From: GCA-2401735 sp051252095
GTDB taxonomy: Bacteria > Pseudomonadota > Gammaproteobacteria > Burkholderiales > Methylophilaceae
DNA: 64,000 nt
NCBI GenBank assembly: GCA_051252095.1
Contig: JBPOFK010000007.1
Coordinates: 56,485-120,484 of the forward strand
Direction of reading: 5' to 3'
The number at the start of each line of letters is the position of its first letter. The stretch's first letter is position 1. Both the position numbers and the translations under genes were made by a program. This document shows, piece by piece, positions 17,495 to 25,849 of the stretch. The notes below the pieces were generated by a model. The model was not told where the DNA came from. It did not search any database and worked only from the letters and a program-made list of their open reading frames with translations.

Positions 17495-18820
17495 TTACTC
17501 TCGGCTGATTTTCTCGGTCATTCCTGACTGTTGATCAGCTAAAGTTGCATAAAGCGGGTTACTAAACACTTTTGAGACTATCGAAGCCATAAACGTAATC
17601 GCCATTAAACTAATCACCATTTCATGGCCATCAATCATTTCCATCACAATGATAAAAGAAGTGAGTGGCGCCTGCGTCACGGCAGCTAAAAATCCAGCCA
17701 TACAGAGTGCAATAATGGCACTCGTATAGTATTCATGGCCAAACAATGGCACTAAATCATGTCCGATTCCTGCACCAATTGATAAAGAAGGGGCAAAAAT
17801 ACCACCAGGTATCCCACTTAAGTAAGTAAAAATAGTCGCTAAATATTTAACTGGCGCATAAAACCATGCATCGGCAGTATCTCCTACCAAAATACTATGT
17901 GCTGTGTGATATCCAGATCCGTGTGCAGCGCCATGACTCACAGCGCCTAACCCTGCAACCAACAAACCACAAATTCCTGCCCACCATAGTGGATGTAATC
18001 GCCTGAAGGCGCCAACCCTACCTTTCATTTTTCCTGCACTAATCAATGTTCGGCTGAAAATCCCGCCTAATATGCCACACACTAATCCGCATACCAGTAC
18101 TGGTACGATAATATTTCGGCTGACAATGCCCACAGACAACTGCCCAAAATAAATATAATTGCCTTGCAATGAAATCGCCACTAAGCCTGAAAGGACAATG
18201 GCAGTGATAATGACGCCATTGGTTTTTTGCTCAAAACGACGTCCTAATTCTTCAATTGCAAAAACAATCCCAGCCAGTGGCGTATTAAATGCCGCGGAAA
18301 TACCTGCTGCGCCGCCAGCCAAAATGAGATGCTTTGGTTGAACTGTAAATCCATAGGGTAAAAAGTGTCTAAAGGCATGCATCACGCTCGCGGCAACTTG
18401 TACTGATGGCCCTTCGCGACCAGCAGAAAAACCAGATGCCAATGCGCCAACGCCTAAAAATATTTTACCAATTGCCAACCTAAAATTAACGAGTGTTGGG
18501 TATCTGTTACTGACATTTTCTTGATGTAAGGCAGCCATTACTTGTGGAATACCACTACCCCCTGCCCCCTTAAACCATCGTCTAGTAATCCATACAATAA
18601 CCATTCCACCTGCAGGCGTTATGATTAAAGGCAACCACCAATGCGAGCGTTGCATACTAAAAAACAAAGCCATTGCATGTTCGGTAGCCTTTGCGAAGAG
18701 CACCACAATTAAACCTGCTGTGGCGGCGGCAATCCAAACGATAACCCGTCCGTGCCACGCATCAAAATCTGTTAACTTATGCTGCTTAATCGAAGAAGTG
18801 AGTTCGTCTAGCGGTTGCAT
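17495..18820 (-). CDS. clcA: ClC-family chloride channel / H+-Cl- exchanger
   Basis: Integral membrane protein of 441 aa with about 10-12 hydrophobic segments and no CBS domains, like E. coli ClcA. Selectivity-filter motifs are visible: GSGIPQV, GREGPSVQ (external gating glutamate kept) and GGIFAPSL. The internal proton glutamate region (FAIEELGRRF) is also kept, so an exchanger is more likely than a passive channel. It converges on ppc with no spacer. It may help in acid or osmotic stress as in other bacteria; no local regulation is visible. Confidence 0.88.
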   Translation of the reverse strand: MQPLDELTSSIKQHKLTDFDAWHGRVIVWIAAATAGLIVVLFAKATEHAMALFFSMQRSHWWLPLIITPAGGMVIVWITRRWFKGAGGSGIPQVMAALHQENVSNRYPTLVNFRLAIGKIFLGVGALASGFSAGREGPSVQVAASVMHAFRHFLPYGFTVQPKHLILAGGAAGISAAFNTPLAGIVFAIEELGRRFEQKTNGVIITAIVLSGLVAISLQGNYIYFGQLSVGIVSRNIIVPVLVCGLVCGILGGIFSRTLISAGKMKGRVGAFRRLHPLWWAGICGLLVAGLGAVSHGAAHGSGYHTAHSILVGDTADAWFYAPVKYLATIFTYLSGIPGGIFAPSLSIGAGIGHDLVPLFGHEYYTSAIIALCMAGFLAAVTQAPLTSFIIVMEMIDGHEMVISLMAITFMASIVSKVFSNPLYATLADQQSGMTEKISRE

Positions 18821-18967
18821 GTTGCCTTTAGAGAAGTTTATTTTGTGTTGAGTATAGATTGTATTGTCTATAGGTTAATTTGTACATTTAAACCACTTTA
18901 TTTATCTTTTTCTACCATATGATTTTGTGTGCTAGCCATTATGATAACGTGATATGGAGAACTCTAA

Positions 18968-19804
18968 ATGAATACTGACATTAATCATGCGAATGAATGG
19001 TTAAAGCGCTTAAGTAAAGTTAACACCCCTGTCTTAAAGCAGACGGCAAGATCTTTGACTAAGCTCAAGCTAGATGAAGACAATCTGAGCGCACGTGATA
19101 TTACATTAGCTGTATTAAGCGATCCATTTATGGTCTTCAAAATACTCAGCTATGCTAACAATAACCCTGGCAAACGTCAGCTTCAACATATCGTCGAAGT
19201 TGAACAAGCCATTATCATGATGGGAACTACTACCTTTTATCGCAATTTATCCCCCGATTTATTGGTAGATGACCGTTTAAAAGACAATACACCAGCGCTC
19301 ACTCACTTATTGAAACTCATTAAAAGAGCACATCGTGCAGCCTATTATGCGGCAGATTGGGCGGCATTACGTAAAGATTTACATTCAGAAGAAGTTTGGA
19401 TTGCAGCATTACTTCATGATTTGGCAGAAATGCTCATGTGGTGTTTTGCACCAGACCAAATGAACCGTATTTTTGAAATGCAAAAGAAAGACAAAACTTT
19501 GCGAACAAAAACGGCACAGGAACTAGTTCTGGGATTCCATATGAGTGATTTGCAAAAAGCACTAATCAAAACGCATCATATGCCACCGTTACTTAGCAAC
19601 TTAATGGATGATGATAATCAAGAAAAAATTGACATACGCGTAACTAATGTATCTCTGGCAGTTAACCTAGCACGCCACAGTGCAAATGGTTGGGATGATG
19701 CTGCACTACCAGATGACTATGAGGCTATCGCTAAGTTTCTACACGTAGATGTTGAAAGAGTACTTTTCCTGATTAAGCACCCTAATGCACAAAATCCAAA
19801 ATAG
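18968..19804 (+). CDS. HDOD domain protein
   Basis: A 278-aa single-domain protein. The HDOD fold spans most of the chain, including LSDPFMVFKILSYANN and IWIAALLHDLAEMLMW-like segments seen in HDOD proteins. HDOD proteins are HD-related but usually lack the catalytic metal site and act in signalling or stress regulation. No GGDEF, EAL or receiver domain is attached, so a function cannot be assigned. GGAG lies about 9 nt before ATG 18968. It converges on prfB, 14 bp away. Confidence 0.8.
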   Translation: MNTDINHANEWLKRLSKVNTPVLKQTARSLTKLKLDEDNLSARDITLAVLSDPFMVFKILSYANNNPGKRQLQHIVEVEQAIIMMGTTTFYRNLSPDLLVDDRLKDNTPALTHLLKLIKRAHRAAYYAADWAALRKDLHSEEVWIAALLHDLAEMLMWCFAPDQMNRIFEMQKKDKTLRTKTAQELVLGFHMSDLQKALIKTHHMPPLLSNLMDDDNQEKIDIRVTNVSLAVNLARHSANGWDDAALPDDYEAIAKFLHVDVERVLFLIKHPNAQNPK

Positions 19805-19818
19805 TCTTATGTACATTA

Positions 19819-20923
19819 TTAAACGCCTTGCTTCAAACTCACCTGTATAAACTGATCCAAATCACCATCTAAAACAGCCTGTGTATTTCCAACCTCTACA
19901 TTTGTTCGCAAATCTTTAATACGACCCTGATCTAACACATAACTGCGGATTTGATGCCCCCAGCCAATATCGGTTTTGGCATCTTCAAGCGCCTGCTTTT
20001 CCTCATTACGTTTACTTAATTCAAGATTATATAAAGCGCCCTTGAGCATATTCATCGCCTCTTCCTTATTTCTATGTTGGGAGCGATCATTTTGGCACTG
20101 CACGACAACACCCGTCGGAATATGGGTCAAACGCACTGCTGAATCCGTCTTATTAATATGCTGCCCACCAGCACCGCTAGCGCGATAGGTGTCAATACGT
20201 ATGTCAGCTGGATTGATGTCAATCTCAATTGAATCATCGACTTCTGGAAAAATTTGTACACTCGCAAAACTAGTATGTCGTTTTGCATTACTATCAAATG
20301 GTGACTTTCTCACCAAGCGATGTACGCCATTCTCAGTTCTCAAAGTGCCAAAAGCATAGTCGCCAGTCACTTTAATGGATGCGCCTTTAATGCCCGCAAC
20401 ATCGCCTTCTGATTGTTCTAACACCTCTACTTTGAAGCCTTTACGTTCGCAATAGCGCAAATACATACGGAATAGCATATTGGCCCAATCTTGTGCTTCA
20501 GTACCACCGCTACCAGACTGAAATTCAATAAAGCAATTATTCTCGTCCATTGGCTGTGAAAACATACGACGGAACTCCATTTCTTCAATGGTTTTTTCCA
20601 GCGTTTCTGAGTCTTCTGCAATACTGAATAGCGACTCATCATCGTTTTCGTCACGCGCCATTTCAAATAACTCTTGGCTATCGCTAATGCCTTGCTCTAA
20701 CTTAGTTAATGTGTGAACAACAGACTCAAGCATGCGCTTTTCTTTACCCAGTTTTTGAGCATTTTCTTGATCGTTCCAAACATTAGGATCTTCTAAAAGC
20801 CCATCGACTTCAGCTAAGCGTTGTGATTTGCTTTCGTAGTCAAAGATACCCCCGTAATGCTAAGTTACGTTGCTTTAAATCCGTTAGGCGATTGGCAATA
20901 AGATTGAGTTGTTCTGCTTCCAT
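19819..20923 (-). CDS. prfB: Peptide chain release factor 2 (programmed +1 frameshift)
   Basis: RF2 ends translation at UGA and UAA. The first 27 codons run from ATG 20923 to CTT 20843-20845, followed by in-frame TGA 20840-20842. Skipping one base (20842) joins the main frame, giving 367 aa against 365 in E. coli. The main part carries the stop-codon recognition tripeptide SPF (KSPFDSN) and the catalytic GGQ in GAGGQHINK. It is intact rather than broken: RF2 level tunes its own frameshift. An internal ATG at 20733 is not the true start. Confidence 0.96.
20839..20856 (-). promoter_or_regulatory. RF2 +1 frameshift site in prfB
   Basis: On the minus strand the order is CGGGGG, TAT, CTT, TGA, C. 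The G-rich SD-like element just before the slippery CTT codon and the poor UGA-C context are the known elements that move the ribosome +1 when RF2 is scarce. The upstream element here is CGGGGG instead of the E. coli AGGGGG. Confidence 0.93.
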
Positions 20924-21103
20924 GGGGCGACTTCTTTTGAAATGTTATTTTTTTGTAAATACGAATCAGCCATTATACAACAAAGCTTTATTTTACTCAT
21001 ACCCTGAGGGTCTAACACCAGTTGATGACTTACCTTGGTTTGTTTAGGTCACCTTCATTGTTTATAACATCGGGTTGCGTAGTTAGACATTATTAATTTG
21101 ACT

Positions 21104-21133
21104 TATTTCTATATTTATGGAAATATAGAAATA
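21104..21133. promoter_or_regulatory. ArsR operator: perfect 13-bp palindrome
   Basis: The arms 21104-21116 and 21121-21133 are perfectly complementary around a 4-bp centre (ATGG). The palindrome ends on the A of the arsR start codon, so a bound repressor would cover the start region as well as the promoter. ArsR/SmtB repressors bind such AT-rich dyads. No clear Shine-Dalgarno site exists between it and the ATG. Confidence 0.8.
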
Positions 21134-21465
21134 TGAATCAAGAATCAGCCGTTACACAACTCTCATCAATTGCTAATGAAGCGCGTTTAGCAATCTTTCG
21201 CCTGCTCGTCCAGGCAGGGAAAAATGGATTAGCAGCAGGGGCCATATCAGATAAGCTAGACATCCCTAACAGTACCTTATCCTTCCATTTGAAAGAATTA
21301 AGCCATGCTGGCTTAATCAATGCAAATCAACAAAGCCGCTTTATTTATTATTCTGCAAATTATGAAACGATGAATAATTTATTAGCGTACTTAACCGAAA
21401 ACTGCTGTGAAGGTGAGCAGGAATGCTGCCCAACAAATGTATGTAACAGCACAGAAAAGGAATAA
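21133..21465 (+). CDS. arsR: Arsenic-responsive repressor ArsR
   Basis: A 110-aa winged-helix ArsR/SmtB repressor that leaves DNA when it binds As(III). The helix-turn-helix region is around residues 35-62 (ISDKLDIPNSTLSFHLKEL). The usual CVC in the DNA-binding helix is absent. Instead Cys91, Cys92 and Cys98 near the C-terminus keep the 0/+1/+7 spacing of the As(III) site known from Acidithiobacillus ferrooxidans ArsR (Cys95/96/102); Cys99 and Cys104 are extra. First gene of arsR-arsI-acr3-arsC and preceded by its palindromic operator. Confidence 0.93.
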   Translation: MNQESAVTQLSSIANEARLAIFRLLVQAGKNGLAAGAISDKLDIPNSTLSFHLKELSHAGLINANQQSRFIYYSANYETMNNLLAYLTENCCEGEQECCPTNVCNSTEKE

Positions 21466-21468
21466 AAA

Positions 21469-21945
21469 ATGAAAAGAATGCACCTACACATTTCAGTTGA
21501 TGACTTAAATAAAAGCATCCTTTTCTATAATGCAGTATTTGGTATGACGCCAACTGTGCAAAAAACTGATTATGCAAAATGGATGTTAGATGACCCGCTG
21601 GTTAATTTTGCGATTAGTAACCGCGGTACAAAAATAGGGTTAGATCACATTGGCATCCAAGCTGATGACAATAACGAACTTGAAGAAATTAAAGCACGCA
21701 TGGAAAAAGCAGAAATGGACATACTTTCCCAAGAAGGGACAACCTGCTGCTATGCCAAGTCAGATAAGCATTGGGTACAAGACCCTTCTGGTATTGCTTG
21801 GGAAAGCTATCACACTTTGGAAAGCGCGCTCACATTTAGTGACGAGAAAAAAATCAGTGAGACGGCCTGTTGTGCCCCAACGCAAAGCATTCAATTTACA
21901 AAAAAAAGGGAAGTCCAGAATGACAACAAATCAAGCTGTTGCTAA
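21469..21945 (+). CDS. arsI: ArsI/CadI-type dioxygenase (VOC fold)
   Basis: Vicinal-oxygen-chelate protein of 158 aa. ArsI enzymes cleave the carbon-arsenic bond of trivalent organoarsenicals using Fe(II). Likely metal ligands are His5, His60 (GLDHIGIQ) and Glu112 (IAWESYH), and the substrate-binding cysteine pair is Cys93-Cys94 (TTCCYAKSD). CadI-like proteins share this layout, so substrate is not certain. After residue 120 there is a tail with two more Cys-Cys pairs, one at the extreme C-terminus. It begins 3 bp after arsR and overlaps acr3 by 26 nt. Confidence 0.85.
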   Translation: MKRMHLHISVDDLNKSILFYNAVFGMTPTVQKTDYAKWMLDDPLVNFAISNRGTKIGLDHIGIQADDNNELEEIKARMEKAEMDILSQEGTTCCYAKSDKHWVQDPSGIAWESYHTLESALTFSDEKKISETACCAPTQSIQFTKKREVQNDNKSSCC

Positions 21946-22978
21946 CAGTGCGCCAAAAATAAGTGCATTCGAGCGCAACCTTACATGGTGGGTACTTGGT
22001 TGTATTGTCGTCGGCATTACGTTTGGCAAAATAGCACCTAGTTTTTTTCAAGGGCTTGCTGAAATAAAAGTTGCTGAAGTCAACTTACCCGTTGCCATAT
22101 TAATTTGGTTCATGATCATCCCGATGCTGCTTAAAATTGATTTTACTGCGATGGGTGAAGTGCTGAAGCATACGAAGGGTATTGGCGTCACCTTGTTTAT
22201 CAATTGGATGGTAAAACCATTTTCAATGGCACTTCTGGCATGGGTGTTTATTCGCCATCTATTTGCAGATATGCTCCCGGTTGATCAAATTGACAGCTAC
22301 ATTGCAGGATTGATATTACTCGCTGCAGCACCTTGCACGGCTATGGTGTTTGTTTGGAGCAACTTGTGTAATGGCGATGCAAAATTCACCCTATCCCAAG
22401 TAGCAATTAATGATGCAATTATGTTATTTGCTTTTGCACCAATTGTTGCGTTGTTATTGGGCTTATCTAGCATTGTGGTGCCATGGGACACACTACTCAT
22501 TTCCGTCGTACTATTTATTATCGTACCTGTCATTATCAGTCAGATAACAAGAAAGGTGTTGTTACGCCAAGGGAACGATCGAGTACTGTTGGCAGCTCTT
22601 AAAAAATTACAGCCCATATCATTAGCAGCGTTATTACTGACCCTCGTTTTATTATTTGCATTTCAAGGCCCGCAAATTCTTAACCAACCAATGATTATTG
22701 TATTGCTTGCTGTACCAATCTTAATTCAAGTTTACTTCAATTCTATGCTTGCGTATTGGTTGAACAAAAAATTCAAAGTTGCGCATTGTGTTGCGGCACC
22801 TTCAGCCTTAATCGGTGCATCAAACTTTTTTGAGCTTGCTGTTGCAACCGCTATTGCATTATTTGGCTTTAACTCAGGTGCCGCTTTAGCGACTGTCGTT
22901 GGTGTGCTCATTGAAGTGCCGGTGATGCTGTCGATTGTTGCTATCGTGAATCGCAGCAAGCAATGGTACGAAAATTAA
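21920..22978 (+). CDS. acr3: Arsenite efflux permease ACR3
   Basis: Inner-membrane arsenite extruder of the ACR3 (BASS-related) family, 352 aa with about ten membrane helices. The conserved cysteine motif APCTAMVFVWS is present. The start is ATG 21920, which gives a family-like N-terminus before WWVLGCIVVGITFG; a longer frame from 21650 reads through arsI out of frame and is not real. It overlaps arsI by 26 nt. The arsC product supplies its arsenite substrate from arsenate. Confidence 0.94.
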   Translation: MTTNQAVANSAPKISAFERNLTWWVLGCIVVGITFGKIAPSFFQGLAEIKVAEVNLPVAILIWFMIIPMLLKIDFTAMGEVLKHTKGIGVTLFINWMVKPFSMALLAWVFIRHLFADMLPVDQIDSYIAGLILLAAAPCTAMVFVWSNLCNGDAKFTLSQVAINDAIMLFAFAPIVALLLGLSSIVVPWDTLLISVVLFIIVPVIISQITRKVLLRQGNDRVLLAALKKLQPISLAALLLTLVLLFAFQGPQILNQPMIIVLLAVPILIQVYFNSMLAYWLNKKFKVAHCVAAPSALIGASNFFELAVATAIALFGFNSGAALATVVGVLIEVPVMLSIVAIVNRSKQWYEN

Positions 22979-22995
22979 TCTTAAGGAATTATCTT

Positions 22996-23466
22996 ATGAA
23001 TGTTTTGTTTTTGTGTACTGGCAACTCATGCCGTTCCATCATAGCCGAAGCCACTTTTAATGCCTTGGCGCCTGAAGGCTACCGAGCATTAAGCGCTGGC
23101 AGCAATCCTACTGGTGAAGTACATCCCCGTTCAATTGCATTACTTAAAGCAGAAGGGATCCCTACTGAAGGTTACTATAGTAAATCATGGAATGACTTGC
23201 CCAGCGTACCAGATATTGTTATCACAGTTTGTGGGAATGCAGCTGGTGAAACATGCCCTGCTTATTTGGGTAAAGTGATTCGCGCACATTGGGGTGTAGA
23301 TGACCCAGCCAAAGCAACAGGGACTGATGATGAGATCAAAGCCAGCTTTAAAAACGCCTATACCATCCTAAGAAGAAGGATTGAGGCGTTCTTAAATTTA
23401 GATTTGAGCAAGATTGAAAACAATGATGTGCTTGCTGCTCAACTTAATCAAATCGGACTTCGCTAA
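22996..23466 (+). CDS. arsC: Arsenate reductase ArsC (LMW-phosphatase fold)
   Basis: Reduces arsenate to arsenite, probably with thioredoxin as reductant. The 156-aa protein starts with the phosphatase P-loop CTGNSCR (Cys7 to Arg13), and the distal cysteines Cys79 and Cys87 (TVCGNAAGETCP) fit the disulfide relay of the thioredoxin-linked class. It is unrelated to the glutaredoxin-linked E. coli plasmid ArsC. ATG 22996 follows AAGGA by 8 nt. It is the last gene of the ars operon. Confidence 0.93.
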   Translation: MNVLFLCTGNSCRSIIAEATFNALAPEGYRALSAGSNPTGEVHPRSIALLKAEGIPTEGYYSKSWNDLPSVPDIVITVCGNAAGETCPAYLGKVIRAHWGVDDPAKATGTDDEIKASFKNAYTILRRRIEAFLNLDLSKIENNDVLAAQLNQIGLR

Positions 23467-23597
23467 ATCTGCTAAAAATAAATATCTAAAATGATTTCAA
23501 AAGGACTTAAATTTAGATAAATTCCAATTCAAAGACAATCTCCAAATAAAACTTCAAACATTTTGAAAAATGGCATTTATGTCATACCATTCATTGT

Positions 23598-23631
23598 TTG
23601 TCACATTACTGTCACATTTGGTTTCTAAAAT
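23598..23631 (+). promoter_or_regulatory. Pho box and -10 of the pst operon
   Basis: TTGTCACATTACTGTCAC (23598-23615) matches 15 of 18 Pho box consensus positions, with the two 7-mers 11 bp apart. TAAAAT follows exactly 10 nt later (23626-23631) as -10, the same architecture as E. coli pstS. A weaker ATGTCAT/TTCATTG pair sits just upstream (23579-23596). The pstS start is 90 bp downstream of the -10 element. Confidence 0.85.
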
Positions 23632-23720
23632 GATGGTCGTAGTTAAGTGCGCAGTAGAAAAGCGATAAATGGTCGCACTAGCTGTGTTGAGGTTTTAAAT
23701 TTTATTATTGGAGATTCTTC

Positions 23721-24776
23721 ATGCAAACGAAGTTTGTTAAATTATTAAGTGCAGCGTCGATTTTCGCAGCAAGTTTGACTGTTGCAGCGCCGTCTTTTGC
23801 CGCAGCTGAAATCACAGGTGCTGGTGCATCATTTCCTCACCCAATTTATGCAAAATGGGCTGAGTCATATGAAGTAAAAACAGGGGTTAAATTAAATTAT
23901 CAAGCTAGCGGATCTGGTGCAGGTATCAAACAGATTAGCAATAAAGTTGTTGATTTTGGCGCATCAGACAAACCATTAGAACCTGAAGAATTAAACAAAA
24001 AAGGTTTAATGCAGTTCCCAACAGTTGTTGGTGGCGTTGTACCTGTTATCAATGTCCCAGGTGTTGAAGCTGGCAAATTGATATTAAGCGGTGAAGCACT
24101 AGCAAATATCTACTTAAAGAAAATCACCAAATGGGATGACCCAGCCATTGTAAAACTTAACCCTGGTTTGAAATTACCTAATAAATCAATTACCGTTGTA
24201 CATCGCTCTGATGGTTCTGGTACTACGTTTATCTTTACTAACTACCTTGGTAAAGTAAGTAAAGATTGGGCAGATAATGTTGGTGCTAGCACAGCGGTAA
24301 AATGGCCTACTGGTGTAGCTGGTGCGAAAAATGCTGGCGTGGCTTCATATGTTAAAACCATCAAATATTCAATTGGTTATGTAGAGCTTGCTTATGCAAC
24401 ACAAAACAATCTAGCCTATACAGCAATGGTAAATAAAGATGGTGGCACAGTTCAACCAACCATTGAAAGTTTCCAAGCTGCGGCCAAGCATGCTGATTGG
24501 GCAAATGCAACTGGCTTTTATGAAATATTAACTAATGAGCCAGGCAAGGATTCATGGCCAATTGCTGGTGCAACGTTTATCTTAATGTACAAACAGCAAG
24601 AAAATGCTGCAATGGCTAAAGAAGTATTAAAGTTCTTTGATTATGCTTATAAAAATGGGGATTTAAGTGCAAAAGCGCTTGATTACGTGCCATTACCTGA
24701 CAATGTTGTAGAACTCATTCAAAAGAGCTGGAAATCAGACATGAAAGCAAAAGACGGCTCAGCTGTCTGGAACTAA
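23721..24776 (+). CDS. pstS: Periplasmic phosphate-binding protein PstS
   Basis: High-affinity phosphate receptor of the Pst ABC transporter. It has 351 aa with a signal peptide of about 26 residues ending PSFA. The mature N-terminus ITGAGASFPHPIY, the HRSDGSGTTFIF phosphate-binding loop and the GSGAGIKQ turn are all typical. GGAG lies 8 nt before the start. First gene of pstS-pstC-pstA-pstB-phoU behind a clear Pho box. Confidence 0.97.
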   Translation: MQTKFVKLLSAASIFAASLTVAAPSFAAAEITGAGASFPHPIYAKWAESYEVKTGVKLNYQASGSGAGIKQISNKVVDFGASDKPLEPEELNKKGLMQFPTVVGGVVPVINVPGVEAGKLILSGEALANIYLKKITKWDDPAIVKLNPGLKLPNKSITVVHRSDGSGTTFIFTNYLGKVSKDWADNVGASTAVKWPTGVAGAKNAGVASYVKTIKYSIGYVELAYATQNNLAYTAMVNKDGGTVQPTIESFQAAAKHADWANATGFYEILTNEPGKDSWPIAGATFILMYKQQENAAMAKEVLKFFDYAYKNGDLSAKALDYVPLPDNVVELIQKSWKSDMKAKDGSAVWN

Positions 24777-24793
24777 CTTAGGTAATATAGAAA

Positions 24794-25849
24794 ATGTCAT
24801 CCTATAATAGTAATATGGGGAATGCAGGAGGGGCTTCGGCCCTTCCTGTCACTTCGTTCGATACAGAAACCGAAGCTAAAGGGTCAACTTTGTCATCACC
24901 AAATAAACCTAAACAAAACATGGGTGCCTTACTAGATAGTGTATTCAAAAACACCACTATGTTTTTTGCCGCTTTAGTACTATTACTACTTGTAGGCATT
25001 ATTATTTCGTTATTTATCGGTAGCTGGCCAGCTTTTAAAACATTTGGTCTGCCCTTTTTCACCAGTGCAGAGTGGAATCCAGTTACTGAAGAATTTGGCG
25101 CGCTCGTACCAATTTATGGCACGATTGTGACATCAATCATAGCTATGTTAATTGCAGTACCCCTGAGTTTTGGTATTGCGTTATTTATTACTGAGATTGC
25201 ACCAGTTTGGTTGAAACGTCCAATTGGTATTGCTGTCGAATTACTCGCAGGTATCCCTAGTATTATTTACGGCATGTGGGGCTTGTTTGTTTTTGCGCCG
25301 CTATTTGCTGAGCATGTTCAGCCGTGGATTAATGATAACTTAGGTGAAGTTCCCTTAATTGGATTGCTATTTCAGGGTCCACCCATGGGAATTGGCATGC
25401 TCACAGCAGGCTTCATTTTGGCGATTATGGTTATCCCTTTTACAGCGTCGGTTATGCGAGATGTTTTTCAAGTGGTGCCGCCAATGCTAAAAGAGTCAGC
25501 TTACAGCTTAGGCTCAACTAAGTGGGAAGTGGTTTGGAACGTTATCCTTCCATTCACCAAAACAGGGGTGATTGGTGGCATCATGCTAGGACTAGGGCGC
25601 GCATTAGGTGAAACCATGGCGGTTACTTTCGTCATTGGCAACTCACACGAAATATTTGCTTCGCTAATGATGCCTGGTAATACCATTTCTTCAGCAATCG
25701 CAAACGAGTTTGCTGAAGCAGTTGGTGGTTTATACACCTCATCCCTTATTGCACTCGGTTTAACTCTCTTTATCATCACATTTATTGTGCTGGCTTTATC
25801 CAAACTACTCTTGCTGCGCCTTGCTAAGCAGGAAGGTAAACAATCATGA
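24794..25849 (+). CDS. pstC: Phosphate ABC transporter permease PstC
   Basis: Inner-membrane subunit of the Pst transporter, 351 aa with about six membrane helices. The EAA-like loop is around SAYSLGSTKWEVVWNVILP. The first 50 residues are a hydrophilic Ser/Asn/Lys-rich extension before the first helix, longer than in E. coli PstC (319 aa). TAGG upstream is a weak ribosome site. The stop overlaps the pstA start. Confidence 0.95.
   Translation: MSSYNSNMGNAGGASALPVTSFDTETEAKGSTLSSPNKPKQNMGALLDSVFKNTTMFFAALVLLLLVGIIISLFIGSWPAFKTFGLPFFTSAEWNPVTEEFGALVPIYGTIVTSIIAMLIAVPLSFGIALFITEIAPVWLKRPIGIAVELLAGIPSIIYGMWGLFVFAPLFAEHVQPWINDNLGEVPLIGLLFQGPPMGIGMLTAGFILAIMVIPFTASVMRDVFQVVPPMLKESAYSLGSTKWEVVWNVILPFTKTGVIGGIMLGLGRALGETMAVTFVIGNSHEIFASLMMPGNTISSAIANEFAEAVGGLYTSSLIALGLTLFIITFIVLALSKLLLLRLAKQEGKQS

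Noticed and set aside
19819..20923. prfB as a pseudogene because of an in-frame TGA after 27 codons.
   Set aside because: The CTT-TGA-C site with an SD-like G run is the known RF2 frameshift; both parts are otherwise intact.
20924..21103. A small gene or RNA in the 180-bp gap between prfB and the ars operator.
   Set aside because: A short frame exists but has no ribosome site or recognisable similarity; no stable RNA structure was evident.
21650..21919. A longer Acr3 with about 90 extra N-terminal residues.
   Set aside because: These residues come from the arsI coding region read in another frame and do not resemble Acr3; ATG 21920 gives the normal N-terminus.
23483..23518. TATCTAAA/TTTAGATA inverted repeat after arsC as the ars terminator.
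   Set aside because: The stem is short and nearly all A/T with a loop of about 20 nt; too weak to call.
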